Counted from the first letter of the stretch, positions 11,428 to 24,300 are shown. The stretch: DNA of 64,000 nt from Buxus sempervirens (GCA_947561395.2 OX387185.1:30856213-30920212), one strand, 5' to 3'. Made by a program: numbers and translations. Notes: generated by a model from the letters alone, not told the origin.

Positions 11428-12194
11428 AATTGAAACCAATTAGTAGCAGAGAGCAAAAAGACCCGAAAATTGCACTTTTCTGAGATTTGCCTAGCTAATT
11501 GCAACTTGCAAGGATTAAAAGGGGAATTTTGTAAAAAAAACATTTGTGTGGAGGATTTGCTGAAAAGTTCCTAACTTTAAGGGGCAAATCCTCCTCTCTA
11601 GTTTCATTGAGCACTCATGGCTATGAAGTGAGATTTGAGAAAATCTTTTAAACAAAAGTGGATAAATGGCAATCCTTACAACTTACAATCAGAATGGGCA
11701 TTAATTCTTTGAAAATTGTGGAGAAAATCACAAAAAATCATTTTTTTGGCTGCTATCCGCATTTACATTGCTGAATTGCCATGTCCGCATTTTGAATGCG
11801 GACTTGGCATGTCCGCATTTTGAATGCGGACTTGGCATGTCCGCTTTTTGAATGCGGACCTTACCTGTCCGCATTTCTTTTACGAATTTCAAGGGCTTTA
11901 ATAGCCGCGAACGCGAACAGGCTTCTTCACTTTGCCTATTCATATTTCTTCCTTGATTTCTTTGCGACCGCATCTTCTCTTACGGATTTCGATATTCCCT
12001 CTTGACTCCGGCGACTTCCTCCTTCTCCAGCGAACCCTTGCTTCTTCGTCAACGGCAAGCTCTCCAGCAACTTCCATCTTTGTTGCATTCACTGCTGCGA
12101 CTGTGTTGTTCTACCAAAACTCAAGCCACCTGCCGATTCGTCTTCTTCTCAAGTAATTGAACCTCAAGCTTGCACATACAGCTCATTTCGACAG
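11428..12194 (+). promoter_or_regulatory. Upstream and leader region of Tat-A antisense gene 1
   Basis: Non-coding stretch between the polypurine tract and the first intron donor. It holds dyad array A2 (11755-11887), followed by a C/T-rich leader and a donor ACAG/GTACAC at 12194/12195. No clear TATA box is visible. The arrangement is the same at 57503-58313 in Tat-B. Confidence 0.5.
11755..11887. repeat. Dyad array A2 upstream of Tat-A antisense gene 1
   Basis: Five units start at 11755, 11783, 11811, 11839 and 11867, all 28 bp apart. The middle three have GTCCGC(A/T)...TGCGGAC with the same centre TTTTGAA or close to it. The outer two have a decayed arm. The half-site is the same as in arrays A1, A3 and A4. 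Confidence 0.95.
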
Positions 12195-13384
12195 GTACAC
12201 CGAAAGATCCCTTTTTAATTTTCTGAGATGACAAACTTAACTTGATTTGCAACCATCTGATGCATTTGATTCGCCATGACTACTATGTTGCCCGGTCTTT
12301 GATTTCTGTTCTTGATGACATCAATTCTGTTTTGCTGCCATTTCAATGCTTCGCTTGAACTTTCCTATCATGATTGCTCCACCTATGTCTTATTGTTATG
12401 TTAACATCCATTACCTTGTTGCTCACTTGCTTCTTGGAATTTTGCTACTTGTTTAAGCATGCTTTGACTGTATTGATTAGATTGAAGAGTTCCCCAATTT
12501 TTCTTTAGCACCTTATCCGAAAATATGAAGTTGGGTGATTTGTGACTCATGAACCAATCTGATATCTTACGGCTGTGCCCACTCTACCTTTTGTTTGTTT
12601 TCAGATATCATGATGTAATTTCTTGTTTGAATGCTGACCTGAATACATGACTCTACTTTGCAATTTTTCGCCTTCTGATTGAATGCACTAGATTATTAGT
12701 TCTTGAGTGGTCAAAATCCCCTCGTGCTAGTTGTTCATTGTTGTACCCTTTTCTCTGTAATTGATTGAGATGAGCTCACTCTTTCCACATTACAGTTCAA
12801 AATAGGGGTATTGATATCCCTCTGAAAAACTCTATTCATGCTTGACACATGGCTATATTTCCGCAAATTTTTTTTCATACTTGATTGCTGTGCTTGCTTA
12901 CTGCTCTTGACATGATGCCATCAATGTTCAAATTCTGATTTTGTTCTCTTAAAGATCTAAAACCATCAGTCACTTGAACACTAACCCTCCTTTGTGAACA
13001 TTAAATTACACAAAATTAGTAGTTAGAGAATTTAGAGTTCTAATAATTTAGAAATAAACCCAGAACTCTTAAGCATTAGAAAAATTCTTTTATCTTTTTT
13101 TTTCTTTTTTTTTCTCTTTTTTTTATCATATAAAGAGAATATATAAGAAGTTTGTACTTCTTATATATAATTTTTATATATTTTCTGGGTTAAAGCAAAG
13201 ACAACTAAATAAAACAATGAAATTTTCTCAAAACAGAAAATAAACTCCTTCAGTTGACTCCTGATTTGGTTGGGAACTTCTGAAGCATTTTTTTTCTTTT
13301 TCCTACACACAATTAAGCTTAATTAAAATGAAAATCAAACAATAAAAATTTATAACAAAAAAAATGAAACATCTCCCAGATCAG
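12195..13384 (+). other. Predicted 5' UTR intron of Tat-A antisense gene 1
   Basis: A donor at 12195 (GTACAC) and an acceptor ending CAG at 13384, directly before the ATG, predict a leader intron of 1190 bp. Tat-B has the matching intron at 58314-59087 with its acceptor TAG also touching the ATG. The extra length in Tat-A includes T-rich runs (13086-13120) and a near-perfect hairpin at about 13139-13168. No coding content is visible. Confidence 0.5.
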
Positions 13385-16176
13385 ATGGCCTGTATTCGAT
13401 CAGCTCCCAGGGATCCTGCAAATGAGCCCTCTTCCTCTAGGGTTAGGAGGGATCCGGCTGATGTGGCATCTTCCTCGAGAGCTGAGAGGGACTTCGATTC
13501 GGATGTCCCTGATCTCCCTTCTGGGGGTTCGCGGGAGACGACCTCAGAGGTATACTCTAACTCTTCTTAAATTCAGCTTCTTTCAAAATCCTTCACCCTG
13601 ATCATTTCTTCTTTCAATTTGTTTCTTTAGCCGGTGGTTGAGGCTCCTGGCCGAGGTAGGGGCCGTGGCAAGCGCCGAGGCAGAGGCTGAGGCCGTGATG
13701 GAGGTAGAGGCCGAGTCAGAGAGGGGTCTGAGACCAGAGTGGAGGTGCTTGCAGCGCAGATCAGGGACACCGACCTTCTTCATGGTTTGAGGACTCATCC
13801 CTTAGCCTGTATTAAGGCGGATGTCCCTCTGGAGTATCCTCTGTCCCATTAAAGAGGGAGTTGGGCCAGCTTTACCAGATTTCTTGGAGGTTGCAGTTCA
13901 TCCTTCCGCCGGGAGCTGGGTCTATTTGGATTTGGCCACTTTATCACCATCCTTGCCGTGCGCTTCGATTGAGCACTGATCACGGCGATGCTCGAGAGAT
14001 TCTTCCCGGAGACGCTGAGCTTCCATTTTCCAGATATAGAGATCGGGATTCGGCTGTTGGACTTTGCACTTATTATTGGGACCAGGATGTCTGGAGATAT
14101 CATCCCCGAGATGGTGAGGCCGGATGAGGCTGAGATTGCCGCTTTTCTTGGATATGAGGCAGTGCCTCTGGAGGCCTGGGATGGAGGGAGGCCTAAATTG
14201 GTTCTGACTTGGTTGAGAGAGGCCTTCCGGGAGCGAGAGTTTAGTCAGATCGCCGTGGGCCATGCGAGCTTCCCTGTAGCGTTCCGCTTCGTATTCCTCT
14301 ATATGATGGGTTCCTGTTTTTGCCCAGAGGATACGACTTTCATTAGCCCTCACTTTTTGAGTTTGTTGAAGGATCTACAGCAAGCGAGGAGGTATGCTTG
14401 GGGCCCGCTGATCTTTGGCACCATCTTGGCTAGTTTGCGCCGAGTCTCCAGAGGCCTTTCCACCTCCCGAGGTGCCGGAGTTGGATGAGTTTTTCTGGCC
14501 CTTCCTGCAGGTGAAATTTATATTTCTCTTTTCTTTTCTGTCTTCCTCTCTCTCTCTCTCTCTTTTGTTTTTATTCTTCTGACCTTCTTTCCTTTCTTTG
14601 TAGTTTTTTGCTAGAAGGTATATACCCTATTTCCGTCCCACTTATACGCTGCCAGAGGAGACATTTCCGATGGCTCGTTGATGGAGTCTTGTGGAGCCCG
14701 ATTCTGAGAAGAGTCTACCTAGGTCGGCTCAGGCCCATCTGGATCGGCTTTACAGGACCGAGATAAGCACTCTTCAGTTTTTTCTTTATTCTTGTTTTCT
14801 CCTGAATCATATGCTTAACATCCTTTTTTGTTCTTTCAGCTATCCGTCCCCCAGTTCGAGAACATTCCTGAGGGTCTTGCCTTGCAGGCTATTACAGACG
14901 ATGTATTTGCCCCTAACTAGAGCATCAACGATACCAGTTCTTTATTGGTCAGTTGGGCAGCATTTGGTATCTGGGCGAGCGCTTCTACTATTAGCATACT
15001 GGCGAGCCTCGGATCCCTGCCCTTCCTGTGGATACTACTCCTTCTCTTCCTCCTGGGCCTGTTGATCCCGCTCTGTTCCTAGAGTGGACAGAGGCGGATA
15101 CCCTGTTGGTGGAGGGTGACTATGATGCCTGGTTTAGGCAAGCTTCAGTTGGGTGCCTCATGCCACCCATGCTTGTCCGAGGAGGAGTCACAGAGATTGG
15201 AGGGGTAGTGATTAGAGCCTATGATACCACGATATGCTCTTCCTTCCTTTTCATCTATTATCTTCACTTTGGCTTAGAATTTCTGACATCTTTTTTTGTG
15301 TTTCAGGAGGCTCAATTGGTAGAGGTCCGAGCTCGAAATACTGATTTAGAGCGTCAGTGAGATGCTGCTATTGCTGAGCAGGATGCCCTAATTGTCACTA
15401 TTGCAGATCTTAGAGTGTAGCTGGCTAGGGCACAGGGCCAGGATGGTCAATCTTATACACAGGACCAGGCGGGTCCATCTCATGTTCAGGTTAATTCTTC
15501 TCTTCTCTCAATTTCTGCTTCTTGTATTTGTTTATTCTGTTCTGATTAGAATTCTTTTTCTTATTTTCAAGATGACACGACTGGTCCTTCCTCCCGCTCT
15601 TCTCCTTATTTTACACATCCTAGCGGTGAGGCATTTTCGGTGTCACTGATGGAGCTTGTGACCTCCCCTCGAGCCACAGAGATGTCAGTAGCAGAGCCAG
15701 AGATAGAGGTTGGCACTTCATCTGACGCTGCTCCTACTACAGAGGAGGTTCCAGAGTCTGTCCCAGTACCAGAGACTGTTCCAGATGCTACTACTGAGAT
15801 GGATATCGAGATGGAGCCTACTGGGGATGCTGCTATGATAGAGGAGGCACCTATCGATCCCGTGGTGGACCCGAGGCCTGATGCCGATGCTCCTGAGGCG
15901 TCTGTTCCTGCCTCCGAGCCTGTGGCTATTGGGAGTGCAGAGTCTGCCACCGAGCCTGCAATAGATGTGGATACCTCGCGGTACGTTCCTCCTGATCATC
16001 CGACTGCCGGCCTTGTGCCTTTGTATATGATGTATGATGTTCAGTGTATTTTGGGCAGGATGACCCGTAGTACTGCTTGCCGTATTGTGCCGCTTGTCTT
16101 TGGGCACTGGCGATCTCGAGGCAGCGGATGTGGAAGAGGATGTGGCCGTGGGGACGGATCTGCAGAGGGAGAGTAG
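13385..16176 (+). pseudogene. Tat-A antisense gene 1: PMD-like protein, decayed
   Basis: This is the decayed twin of the intact Tat-B gene at 59088-62038. Exons by comparison: 13385-13549, 13631-14510, 14604-14762, 14840-15231, 15307-15489 and about 15571-16176. Exon 1 is the same length as in Tat-B (55 codons). Exon 2 carries stops at 13688 (CGA to TGA), near 13850 and near 13970 (CGA to TGA), plus a 2-bp deletion near 14485. The donors after exons 3 and 4 have lost their G (ATAAGC and ATATGC), and exon 4 is one base short. The PMD core (ERFFPETLSFHFPDIEIGIR) and the acidic C-terminal part are still readable. Plant mobile domains occur in transposons and in host proteins such as MAIN and MAIL1; their biochemical role is not settled. 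Confidence 0.85.
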
Positions 16177-16375
16177 ATTAGGATATCAGATGTATATTTT
16201 TGTATAAAAACGATGTATACTCTCATTTATCTATGAAAACAAAATTTGATTCATTTATTCTCTTCTTCATTTATATTCTGCATTTTATTGACTTATTCAT
16301 GTATAAACAGGAACAGGTGAAGCTTGAAACAGCATCCCAAATGCAATTGCATATTTTTTTCACTTTTTGTGCCGA

Positions 16376-16480
16376 AACCGCACTTAATATGCGGACAAGT
16401 TGTGTCTGCATTTGATTTGTGGACACAGCGTGTCCGTATTAGATATGCGGACATGCCTTGTCCGCATTTTAAATGCGGTT
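16376..16480. repeat. Dyad array A3 upstream of Tat-A antisense gene 2
   Basis: Four units start at 16376, 16404, 16432 and 16460, exactly 28 bp apart, with the GTCCGCA...TGCGGAC form. Unit 2 (GTCTGCA...TGTGGAC) has lost both CpGs by C-to-T changes. The array ends about 20 bp before the TATA-like TATATAG at 16501-16507. Confidence 0.95.
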
Positions 16481-16500
16481 TTTGGCCTCTGGGCAATTTT

Positions 16501-16507
16501 TATATAG
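16501..16507 (+). promoter_or_regulatory. TATA-like box of Tat-A antisense gene 2
   Basis: TATATAG lies 95 bp before the ATG at 16602. It corresponds in place to the better TATATAAA at 62398-62405 in Tat-B. Confidence 0.5.
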
Positions 16508-16601
16508 AAAACCTTGAGGAACAATATTATGGCATTCTTCCTGCTTCTAAAAACCCTCTAGGCGGTCGCCCCTTGTTTCTTGTGCATCCTTTGAAGGTTC
16601 C

Positions 16602-18317
16602 ATGGCTTCTCTTGCCCCGTCCTCCTCTGTCGATGAAATCCCTCCTGTAAGACAACCTTTTAGATCAAAACCACCAAATCTTACATGATATAACATTGTG
16701 GATTCGTTCTATAACAGGTGGGTTAACTCCATAACCCCAGAAGATGATGTCTTATGGGATTCCACCAACTTAGGCCACATCCTGCTCATCCCTACCATCC
16801 CTTTTAAATGGGAAATTATTGAGGCTTTGATTGGACATTGGGAACCTCAATTAAGTCTATTTCGATTTGGTGATAAAGAGATGACCCCTACAGTTGAGGA
16901 GATTGAAACAATCCTTAACTTGAGATTTTCAGAAAAAGTGGTGAACCCGCCCCTAAAGCCTAGCTACAAGAAAGAAGCTTCTACTTTTTTGGGCATGGAG
17001 AAGAAGGACCTAGGGGAATCTGACTCCCTACTGACCCTATCAAAGCCTTTTTTGACTGAAAAACTTCTAAGGAGTGAAAACACCCAAGCGCGGTTTAATG
17101 CTTTGACATTGATGGTGGTTAATCAGCTACTCTTTCCACGGGATGATGATGAGGTTGACTTGGCTCTCATCTCAGTTATATGCCAGGTTAGAGAGCAAGA
17201 GAGACTGGCCCTTATGATCTTGGCAGGGATGTATCAAGCATTAACTGACTGCTATTTCAGGAAGAAGAAACGCTTTCTTGCATGCGCTACTATCTTGCAA
17301 GTAAGATCTGGTTCCCCCTACATCTCTATTTTTTTCTTCTTTTTTTTCTTTTCTTTCTTTTCCTTTTTCTTTACAACATTCTTGTAAAGCTAAAATAAAT
17401 TGAAATACTCCTTATTTTTGCAGCTTTGGTTACTTGACCATCTGAGTCAAGTTGAGATGAATGATCGGCACTTCTCTACAAGAATGAAAGTTCTTGTTCT
17501 GATAAGTAACCCTGGATGTCCCAACATCCAAGGTGGCAAGAAAGTTTGGTTCACCTTCTTGGGCACTCTCCAAGATGATCAGGTGAGATGGCCTGGCACT
17601 TATCAGCCAAACCCGGAGACAGTGATCAGCTTCAGAGACAGAAACTTCATGGTTCTAGTAGGCTTGAGATCTGCTATTCTCTATCTTCCTCTGAGGCTTC
17701 TTCGGCAGCTTGGAGGGACTCAGAGAATCATGATCCCAGATGGATATGGGGACTTCTTGGGGCCACTTACACTAGCCACCATGGGGCTATGTGCTCGGTT
17801 GATGAAGGAATGGTCCTATGTGTGCTTCATGAGGGGCCAAGTCTTTTCTGAGTCGCATGTGAAGGACTATCTTTTATGGATCAAAGAGCATGTCCAGAGT
17901 CATGCCCCAGTACCAGAGGATTCTCCTACTATTCCTGCACCTACTTATGAAGACATATTGGCCTTTGAGAGAGCATCCCACAAACGGCTTCAACAAATTT
18001 GGGTACGAGAGGCCCAAGAACTCAAGATACGAGGCCTTGATCTGGAGAGGCAGATTGAAAAGCAGGCGTCTCGTTGTGTTGCTTTGGAAAAGAAGCTTGA
18101 GGAGCAGAGGCTGGCCCGCCGCTTTGAAGTTCGAGTGATAAGGCAGAAGTACCAGGATGCTTTAGCCAACCTTAGAGGTATGAGGATCAAGCAGGCACTT
18201 TCAGATGAGGTCATCTCTTTCTTGAGCGATCTCGATGCAGAGGGAGCTTCTAAGATTATTGCAAATCAGGCATCTCGGATTCGGGAGCTTGAGGAGTGGC
18301 TAGGGGATAGGGATTAG
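16602..18317 (+). pseudogene. Tat-A antisense gene 2: DUF7745-like protein, one nonsense codon
   Basis: Two exons: 16602-17300 (233 codons, the same length as in Tat-B) and 17424-18317 (297 codons plus stop), joined across a T-rich GT-AG intron in phase 0. That is 530 residues if intact. The N-terminal half (GHWEPQLSLFRFGDKEMTPT and IETILNLRFSEK) resembles the plant DUF7745 family, which shares the fold signature of PMD proteins. The C-terminal third, from about residue 385, is a charged coiled coil (LERQIEKQ, ALEKKLEEQR, RIRELEEW). A TGA at 16686-16688 replaces the AGG of Tat-B at codon 29, the only clear lesion seen. Function is unknown. The gene converges on integrase. Confidence 0.85.
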
Positions 18318-19283
18318 CTCCTTTTATTGCATTTTTTTTCATACCTTTGTACTAGAGCAAACTCCAATAGTGGAAAGACAAAGGATTTTTATTCAAAAAT
18401 AAGTTTTTATACTATTGGCCTCAGAATTCTCAGATGCTCGTAAAAACAAAGGTTTTATGAAAAGTATTTGATTTCTCATCACTGGCCAAAACATAAAATT
18501 TTTTTTTTTTAAGTTTGGTCCAAAACACTTAATCACACATAATTAAAGAATTAAAATCAAGTTGAATAATGAAAATGATGATTCAAGCAATAGGGAGAGA
18601 TCATGTCTGTCTATCCTAAGACCTTTAGAATCATCCCCAAATGTCTTTTCTTCCAGAATTGATCCCGTTATTCCCAGTCTGTTCCATCTTTAGTGCTCAT
18701 ACTGTTTTCACTTCAAGCTTAGATAACATGATCAACTCAACCTCTGATTCCATCTTTTCTTTTTCTTTTTTTTCTTGCCAATATTGCCTCTAGCGCCAGT
18801 TATGGTTTTCACTAGGGCCAGCTTTTGCATTCCGTCATTACCAATCTTTTACTTTGAAAATTGAAAGAATATACTAAAATCACTGAGGACTTAAAAATAG
18901 GACGAAACGAAGGCTAGGCTCAGTTTATGAAAGAAAAGGTGTTAAAGGCTCAAAATTTTCCAAACATGGAAATAGGTCAACTGGACTTACAGTCATGATG
19001 AATATGATCCCCATTCCCCAAACTTTGTTTATTCCTTTTCTTTTTACACTTGGCTTTCATTTGCCACTATTCCTTGCTTTTTTTTTCATTTCTTTTTTTT
19101 TCTTCTTTTCTTTCCCTTTTTATTTTGTTTTTTTTGCCCCAATTTGCTTTGCCCCAGTATAAAACTATAAGTCCTAGTTTAGGTTTATCAAAGAAACGAA
19201 CATGCTCGACTTGGCTAGAACAGGGATTAAAATTTTAGTAAATAAAGAAAAATGGCCTCGGATAATTTTCTAGTAATATTCGA
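18318..19283. other. Convergent spacer between antisense gene 2 and integrase
   Basis: Both flanking genes end here from opposite strands. The stretch is non-coding with T-rich runs near 18497-18507 and 19075-19135. It presumably holds the 3' ends of the antisense transcript, but no specific polyadenylation signal could be assigned. Confidence 0.4.
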
Positions 19284-20639
19284 TCAAGGAAAATACCTTT
19301 TTACCGCATCAGAGTTAATTGGCTCAGGAAAATCTTTCCCATCCATTTCTGTTAAGATGAGTGCACCCCTTGATAGGACCTTCTTGACAACATAAGGCCC
19401 TTCCCAATTTGGCTTGAATTTCCCGCGAGGGTCCTCCAAAAATGGTAAGATTTTCTTTAAAACCAAATTTCCTTCTTGGAAAGTTCTGGGCTTCACCTTC
19501 TTATTGTAAGCCATGGCCATTCTCTTCTGATACAACTGGCCATGACAAAGCGTCTTCAAACGCTTTTTCTCTATCAGATTGAGTTGATCATGTCTTGACT
19601 GTATCCATTCAGCTTCTTCCAATTCTGCTTTCATTAGCACTCTCAGTGATGGGATTTCAACTTCAACTGGTAAGACTACTTCCATTCCATAGACTAGGGA
19701 ATATGGGGTTGCCCCAGTAGAAGTCCGGATTGAGGTTCTGTAGGCATGTAGAGCAAGCGGTAGCATTTCACGCCAATCTTTGTAACTTATTACCATCTTC
19801 TGAATTATTTTCTTTATATTCTTGTTTGATGCTTCTACTGCCCCATTCATCTTTGGTCTGTACGGAGCTAACTTGTGATGGATGATCTAAAATTGCTCAC
19901 ACATCTTCTTCATGTCTTTGTTTTTAATGTTTGAAGCGTTGTTTGATACTATGGCATTTGGCAGACCATAGCGACAGATGATATTGTGCTTCAAAAATTT
20001 AAGAACATGGTTACTTGTGATATTTGCATATGAAGCTGCCTCAACCCACTTGGTGAAATAGTTGATTGCTACCAGAATGAATTTATGCCTATTTGATGTC
20101 TTTGGGGAGATCATGCCAATGACGTCTATGCCCTACATGGAGAAAGGCCATGGTGAGGTCATGTTGTGCAGCTCACTTGGTGGTGCATGCTTGTTATCAG
20201 CATAGATTTGGCACAAATGACACCTCTTAACATGTATACAACAATCATGCTCCATCGTTGACTAATAGTATCCCAATCTCAAAATCTTCTTCGCAAGCAT
20301 GTGCCCATTCATATGGGGTCCACAAACTCCTCCATGTATAGTTTCAATTAACCTTTCTAACTCAGCCTTAGCAACACTTAGTAAGAATTGTCCTGCTAAT
20401 CTCTGTATTGCCCTTTTCTCAGTAGAGGTAGCATTTTCTAGAAGACTCCGATCATTCAAAAATTTCTGAATATCATGGAACCATGGTACTTCTTCTCCTG
20501 GTGCTCCTTCTAGAACAAGACAATAAGCCGGTTCATCTCTGACTTCAATTTCCAGAGGTTTGATATTTACTCCATTCACCAGTTGTTTGGAAGATGATAA
20601 GACTCGAATCTCCGTATACATCAAGTTCCTCCACTTCAT
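19284..20639 (-). pseudogene. Tat-A integrase, inactivated
   Basis: Integrase inserts element cDNA into the genome. On the minus strand the N-terminal zinc region is visible (GPHMNGHML and RCHLC, 20345-20215). The catalytic core has the first aspartate in GIDVIG (about 20120-20145). The second catalytic aspartate is changed, reading IVSNNASN instead of the usual D-N form (about 19930). The glutamate in NGAVEASNK (about 19838) is kept. The C-terminal region with NWEGPYVVKKVLSRGAL runs to a stop at 19284. Stops break the frame near 20262, 20130 and 19887-19850, at least two of them where tryptophan is expected. An internal deletion of about 50 codons precedes it near 20590. Confidence 0.9.
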
Positions 20640-21140
20640 GGTCTAGAGCAGCTTGCAACCCAATTATAAATGCTTCATATTTTGCTATGTTGTTTGTGCA
20701 TTGAAATCTCAGCTTTACTGCGATTGGGATATGTGAACCATCCGGCTTTACCAAAACTGCCCCAATTCCATTTCCATTCATGTTTGCGGCCCCGTCAAAG
20801 AACATTTGCCAGGAGCTTTCATTGTCCTCTTCTTCAGTAAATAAAACTGCCTCATCAGGAAAATTAGTCTTTAATGGCTGATAGTCTAGCAAGGGATACT
20901 CAGCCAAGTGATTAGCAATTGCTTGAGCTTTAATTGCCTTTTGAGTGACATATTTGAGGTCAAATTCAGAAAGCAATAGCTGCCACTTCGCCGTTCTTCC
21001 AGTTAGTGCCGGTTTCTCAAATAGGTACTTCAGAGGGTCCATTCGGGATATCAATAATGTGGAATGACTGAGGAAGTAATGCCTCAATCTTTGAGTAGCC
21101 CACACTAAAGCACAACAGGTCTTTTCCAAAGGAGAATACT
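20545..21140 (-). pseudogene. Tat-A RNase H and second (archaeal-like) RNase H
   Basis: This is the continuation of pol after LINE c. The first part (KTCCALVWATQRLRHYFL) is the end of the ordinary RT-linked RNase H. The second part has FDGAANMNG, AKYEAFIIGLQAALDH and VYGDSSLI, with the D, E and D acidic residues of an additional RNase H. A second RNase H of this kind marks the Tat lineage. RNase H removes the RNA strand of the RNA/DNA hybrid. A deletion and frameshift near 20590 cut the domain off from integrase. Confidence 0.85.
21125..21140 (+). repeat. Target-site duplication of LINE c, left copy
   Basis: The 16-bp TCCAAAGGAGAATACT is repeated exactly at 24978-24993. Confidence 0.95.
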
Positions 21141-21351
21141 TTTTTTTTTTTTGATAGTAAACCAAAAAGTATATTAATAAAGAAAAAAATGTACAATAAA
21201 GATAAGACACCAGAGAGGACTCTCAACAAACACTGGCAGGGACATGGCAGCTCCCATCTTTGTGGGCTACTTGCACACAAGCCCTATACAAGACACTGAT
21301 ACGTGGGCATCATAGAATCATGCTCCAAAAACAAGATAGCCAAAACACCAA

Positions 21352-24300
21352 CTAAACTCTGATCTTCCAATCCAACCCCCAATCTCTCACTATATTCCTG
21401 TTCCTTGGTGTGTCCTTAACCATACAGTCCTTGTTGTGGAGCTTGAATTGGACATCTGCATTGATATGACTCAAAATGACATCATGAGGCAAATAACTAT
21501 TCTTGAAAATGCGCCGGTTTCTCTCCCTCCATATGTTATACACAGCTGCTCCAAGAGATACTCTAGCAATGGTCCGAATAGGATCAGATTTGACAAACCT
21601 TAATTGTGCCCATGCAATCCAGTCCGACCAGCTTCTACTCTGATAAACAAAGCCATTTAGAGCTAACAATTTCTGCAATACTTGTTTGCTGAATTCACAC
21701 TCAAAGAATAAGTGGTTGTGATTCTCATCATGCTCTCTACATAGGACACATATCTGCTGCTGAATGATTCCCCACTTTAAGAGCCTTTCACGGGTTAGTA
21801 GTCTTTGATGAATTTCTAGCCAAAGGATAAAAGCATGTCTGGGTACAGCAAGAGGAAACCATACCAAGTGTAGCCAAGGGACATTACCTCTGTGGTCATC
21901 AAGAGCCAAGTATGCCTATTTGATATCAAAAACAGTATTACCTGTTGGCGTCCAAATAGTACTATCCTCCTGACTACTATCGAGGGTTGGCAACTCAGGT
22001 AATCTCCTCCATATATCAATCAGATCAATAGAGACAGTGACCGGAGTGTTCCATGCCTCATTCTGAATGATTTCATCCACACAAGCGTGCACGGGCAGCC
22101 CTATATCATAAATAATTCTTGTTCCATACCTCTCCACCAAAGGTCCTGCTGGATGCCAGTTATCAAACCATAATGAAGTAGATCTTCCATTGAACACCCT
22201 CTTTTTGATAAGAGGGCCAGCAACTCCCCTAGCTCTCAACACTTTTTTCCATACCCATGAAGCTCCATTTGGGATACACATGGCCCAGAAATTATGGTGT
22301 CTAATGAGGTGCTTCTGTACCCATTTAACCCACAAGGTAGTAGCGTGACTAGCTATAAGCCAGACATACCTGATAATAGCAGCCTTGTTCCATAGGTTGA
22401 TGTTGAATAGTCCCAGCCCTCCTTCCTTCTTTGGGGAACATGCAACCTCCCAACTAATTGGGATTATCTTTTTGTAGTTAAGGTCAGGGCCAGTCCATAA
22501 GAATCTCCTACATATTAACTCCAGCTCCTTAATCACACTCTTTGGTAGGATAAACACAGTTAGCCAATGCACTTTAATGGAGAACAACACAGACTTCACA
22601 AGTAAAAGCCTCCCAGCGTACGACAAACACCTCCCTTTCCATCCTTGTGCTTTGGCCCTAATATGGTTAATGAGAGGATCACAATCGGTTTTGGAGAGTT
22701 TAGTGGACAATAAGGGCAGTCCCAAGTACTTAACTGGCAGGGTAGCTACTGTGAATCCTGTAACCTGCACTAACTGATCCACTAACGGGCCATCACAACC
22801 ACTCACGAAAATGCAACTTTTCAGGCTGTTTACCTGCAATCCAGAGATTCTTCCAAATTTGTCCAAAGCTGCCATCATACAAGTAACTGACTGAACATCC
22901 CCATGGGAAAACATGAACAAATCATCTGCAAAGCAAAGAAGCTTTGTGTCTGTCCCTTGGCACCTGAAGTGATATTTGAAACCATGTGTAGTACTCTGCT
23001 GGAGAGTCATATAGAATAATTCCATGATAAGAACAAACAAATAAGGAGAAATTGGATCCCCCTGCCGAAGGCCTTTTGAACTCTTGAAAAAACCCACCAT
23101 ACCACCATTAATCATAAGAGAGAAGGAGGGAGAAGTAATGCACTCCATAATCCATCCAATAAACTTTGTTGGAAAGTTCATACCTTTTAACGTAGCTTTG
23201 ATCGCACTCCATGCAACTGTATCATAAGCTTTCCTTAAATCGATCTTAAGTGCACATCTCTTCTGGGGACTCTGCAGGTGATACTTATGGAGGATTTCAT
23301 GTGTTAAGAGGACATTATCAGCAATTCTCATACTAGGGATGAAGGCTGATTGATACTCACCAACCAGAGAAGACACCACACCTTTCAGTCTATTAGCAAA
23401 TATCTTTGAGATGCATTTGTACAAGATGTTAACACAAGAAATAGGTCTGAAATCAGCCACATTGGAAGGATTCCAGCCCTTGGGGATAAGGGTAATGGCT
23501 ATACTATTCAGCTGCTTTAAGAGCCTGCTTGAGGAGAAGAAACTACTAATGGCATTGGTACAATCTTCTCCAACAATAGGCCATGCTTTCTTGAAGAAGA
23601 GAGCTGTGAACCCATCTGGTCCTGGGGCTTTATCATCCTTCAGAGAAAACAATGTATCCTTAATTTCAGAGGGAGAGACATCCCTATCCAATTCCCCAGC
23701 CTGGTCTGACGACAGCTGCCTATGGAACTCAAAGCGCTGGTCACTGCCCTCAATTGTAGTAGAGCCCAAAAGCTGTTTATAATACATGAGGGAGTTGTGG
23801 AAGAATGACGTGTTCTGATCGCCTTCCTTCATCCATTGGATTCTAGACTTTTGCCTTAACTGTGCTTCTTCATCCCGCAAAGAGATGGACAGCTCCTCCC
23901 TAAGAGATTTCTCCATACGTGCAAGGCCAACATCATTGGGCCTAATTTGAAGGTTCTTTTGGCAATCCTCCAAATCAGACTTTAGAACCTGAACTCTACT
24001 ACTTAGGTGGCTGAACCGCTTCTGCCTGCTCCAGACCTTAAACTTCCACTTCACCACCTGCAATTTTTTCACCAACTTGAACATGGGAGTCCCTTTCACA
24101 TTAGTAGACCAAGCTTCAGCTACCAAGGGTAAGAACTCATCATAGTTAGCCCAAAAATTAAAGAACTGAAAAGGCTTATTTGGAGGAGACACATCAGGAA
24201 ATATAGATACAATAATAGCACAATGATCAGAGATGCTCGGAGGCACAAACTCAGCTTCAGAATTAGAGAATTCTCGGATCCATGCAATGTTACCAAGTGC

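Noticed and set aside
11755..11887. CRISPR-like array (regular short repeats with a 28-bp period)
   Set aside because: The conserved part is palindromic and the variable part is only 7 bases. The arrays lie in eukaryotic retrotransposons without cas genes.
13055..13193. Small fold-back transposon with ends AAACCCAGAA / TTCTGGGTTAA in the Tat-A leader intron
   Set aside because: The right end CTGGGTTAAAGC also exists, without insertion, in Tat-B (near 58888), so it is original sequence. No target duplication was found. Only the internal hairpin at 13139-13168 is real.
15606..15950. Serine/alanine-rich minus-strand ORF opposite exon 6 of antisense gene 1
   Set aside because: It is the shadow of the acidic A/E/P-rich tail, and the matching frame in Tat-B is not conserved.
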